Shown in pieces: positions 6,511 through 6,606 of a stretch of DNA of 6,606 nt. Source of the stretch: Rickettsia typhi (GTDB lineage Bacteria; Pseudomonadota; Alphaproteobacteria; Rickettsiales; UBA1997); contig CAMDGT010000067.1 in the NCBI GenBank assembly GCA_945898025.1, forward strand, positions 1 to 6,606. Direction: 5' to 3'. Within the stretch, counting starts at the first letter, position 1. Each line of letters starts with the position of its first letter. A program made the position numbers and the translations under genes. The notes beneath the pieces were generated by a model, which saw only the letters and a program-made list of their open reading frames with translations, did not search any database and was not told the origin of the DNA.

Positions 6511-6532
6511 AATTAACTTGCAAGCCTTAATT
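6511..6532. promoter_or_regulatory. Imperfect palindrome, operator-like
   Basis: AATTAACTTG (6511-6520) pairs with CAAG-CC-TTAATT (6521-6532); the core CTTGCAAG is a perfect 8-bp palindrome and the outer AATTAA/TTAATT arms match, with a 2-base offset on one side. It overlaps a possible plus-strand -35 (TTGCAA, 6518-6523) followed after 18 bases by a poor -10 (TAATCT, 6542-6547). It could be a repressor site for a divergent gene. The function is inferred only from shape and place. Confidence 0.25.
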
Positions 6533-6565
6533 ATTCAAATTTAATCTATAAAAAACAAGACTAAA

Positions 6566-6606
6566 ATGCTTAAAAATAAATCGAAGATAACCAAAATTAA
6601 CGATGC
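6566..6606 (+). CDS. Possible start of a divergent gene, cut by the window edge
   Basis: An ATG at 6566-6568 opens a frame that runs to the end of the window (14 residues, beginning MLKNKSKITK). An in-frame TAA at 6542-6544 makes this the first possible start. It lies about 230 bases from the divergent pssA start, a plausible layout. No Shine-Dalgarno is present, the stretch is too short to recognise, and two minus-strand frames are also open here, so it may be chance. Confidence 0.22.
   Translation, partial: MLKNKSKITKIND

Larger units (their letters stand above)
6337..6606. other. Non-coding region upstream of pssA
   Basis: This 270-base stretch is extremely AT-rich with stops in all frames over most of its length, and it presumably carries the pssA promoter. 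A weak minus-strand pair TTGTTT/TACTTA with about 16 bases between lies just before pssA, but it does not stand out from background. No tRNA-like or GC-rich hairpin structure is seen. The last 41 bases are open on the plus strand from an ATG at 6566, and also in two minus-strand frames (stops near 6541 and 6530), so the edge cannot be resolved. Confidence 0.6.

Noticed and set aside
6541..6606. C-terminal tail of a leftward membrane protein (21 hydrophobic codons to a TAA)
   Set aside because: The hydrophobicity follows from T-rich sequence, and another minus frame and the plus frame are also open; it cannot be decided at the edge.
1..6606. CRISPR array, tRNA, rRNA, insertion sequence or prophage genes
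   Set aside because: No regularly spaced repeats, cloverleaf-like segments, transposase motifs or terminal repeats were seen on either strand.

Overview
The window is about 6.6 kb of very AT-rich bacterial DNA. It carries one rightward gene of unknown function (176-1504) that converges on a block of six leftward genes (1532-6336). Read in transcription order, the block is pssA (phosphatidylserine synthase), aroQ (type II 3-dehydroquinate dehydratase), an ABC-transporter ATPase, a small CHCC zinc-finger protein, purA (adenylosuccinate synthetase) and a GT4-like glycosyltransferase. The two ends (1-175 and 6337-6606) are non-coding apart from a possible gene start at the extreme right edge.

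The likely source is an alphaproteobacterium with an AT-rich, perhaps reduced, genome, such as a host-associated lineage near Rickettsiales or Holosporales. The pointers are the NDUFS6-like CHCC zinc finger, which is typical of Alphaproteobacteria and mitochondria, the style of the PurA loops, the strong AT bias, and a lineage-specific protein with effector-like features. The assignment is inference. Having both purA and aroQ argues against Rickettsia itself, which lacks de novo purine and shikimate genes.

The leftward block looks like one or two transcription units. pssA and aroQ overlap by one base (TAATG), aroQ and the ABC gene are 6 bases apart, the zinc-finger gene follows after 50 bases with a candidate promoter in the gap, and purA and the glycosyltransferase follow after 25 and 12 bases. 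The functions (phospholipid head group, shikimate pathway, export ATPase, complex I accessory factor, AMP synthesis, surface glycan) do not form one pathway. This looks like compact packing of housekeeping genes. No gene has a convincing Shine-Dalgarno sequence at normal spacing.

Two places deserve most attention. First, the rightward 442-residue protein has a pattern in its first 150 residues (WL near the start, an HIDY strand, then Q...NGSCG) that resembles the CE-clan cysteine proteases (Ulp1/YopJ/adenain type), but the expected histidine is not visible. Second, the 3' end of pssA contains a run of 14 A on its coding strand. A -1 slip there would read without a stop into aroQ, in frame with its ATG, giving a potential PssA-AroQ fusion.
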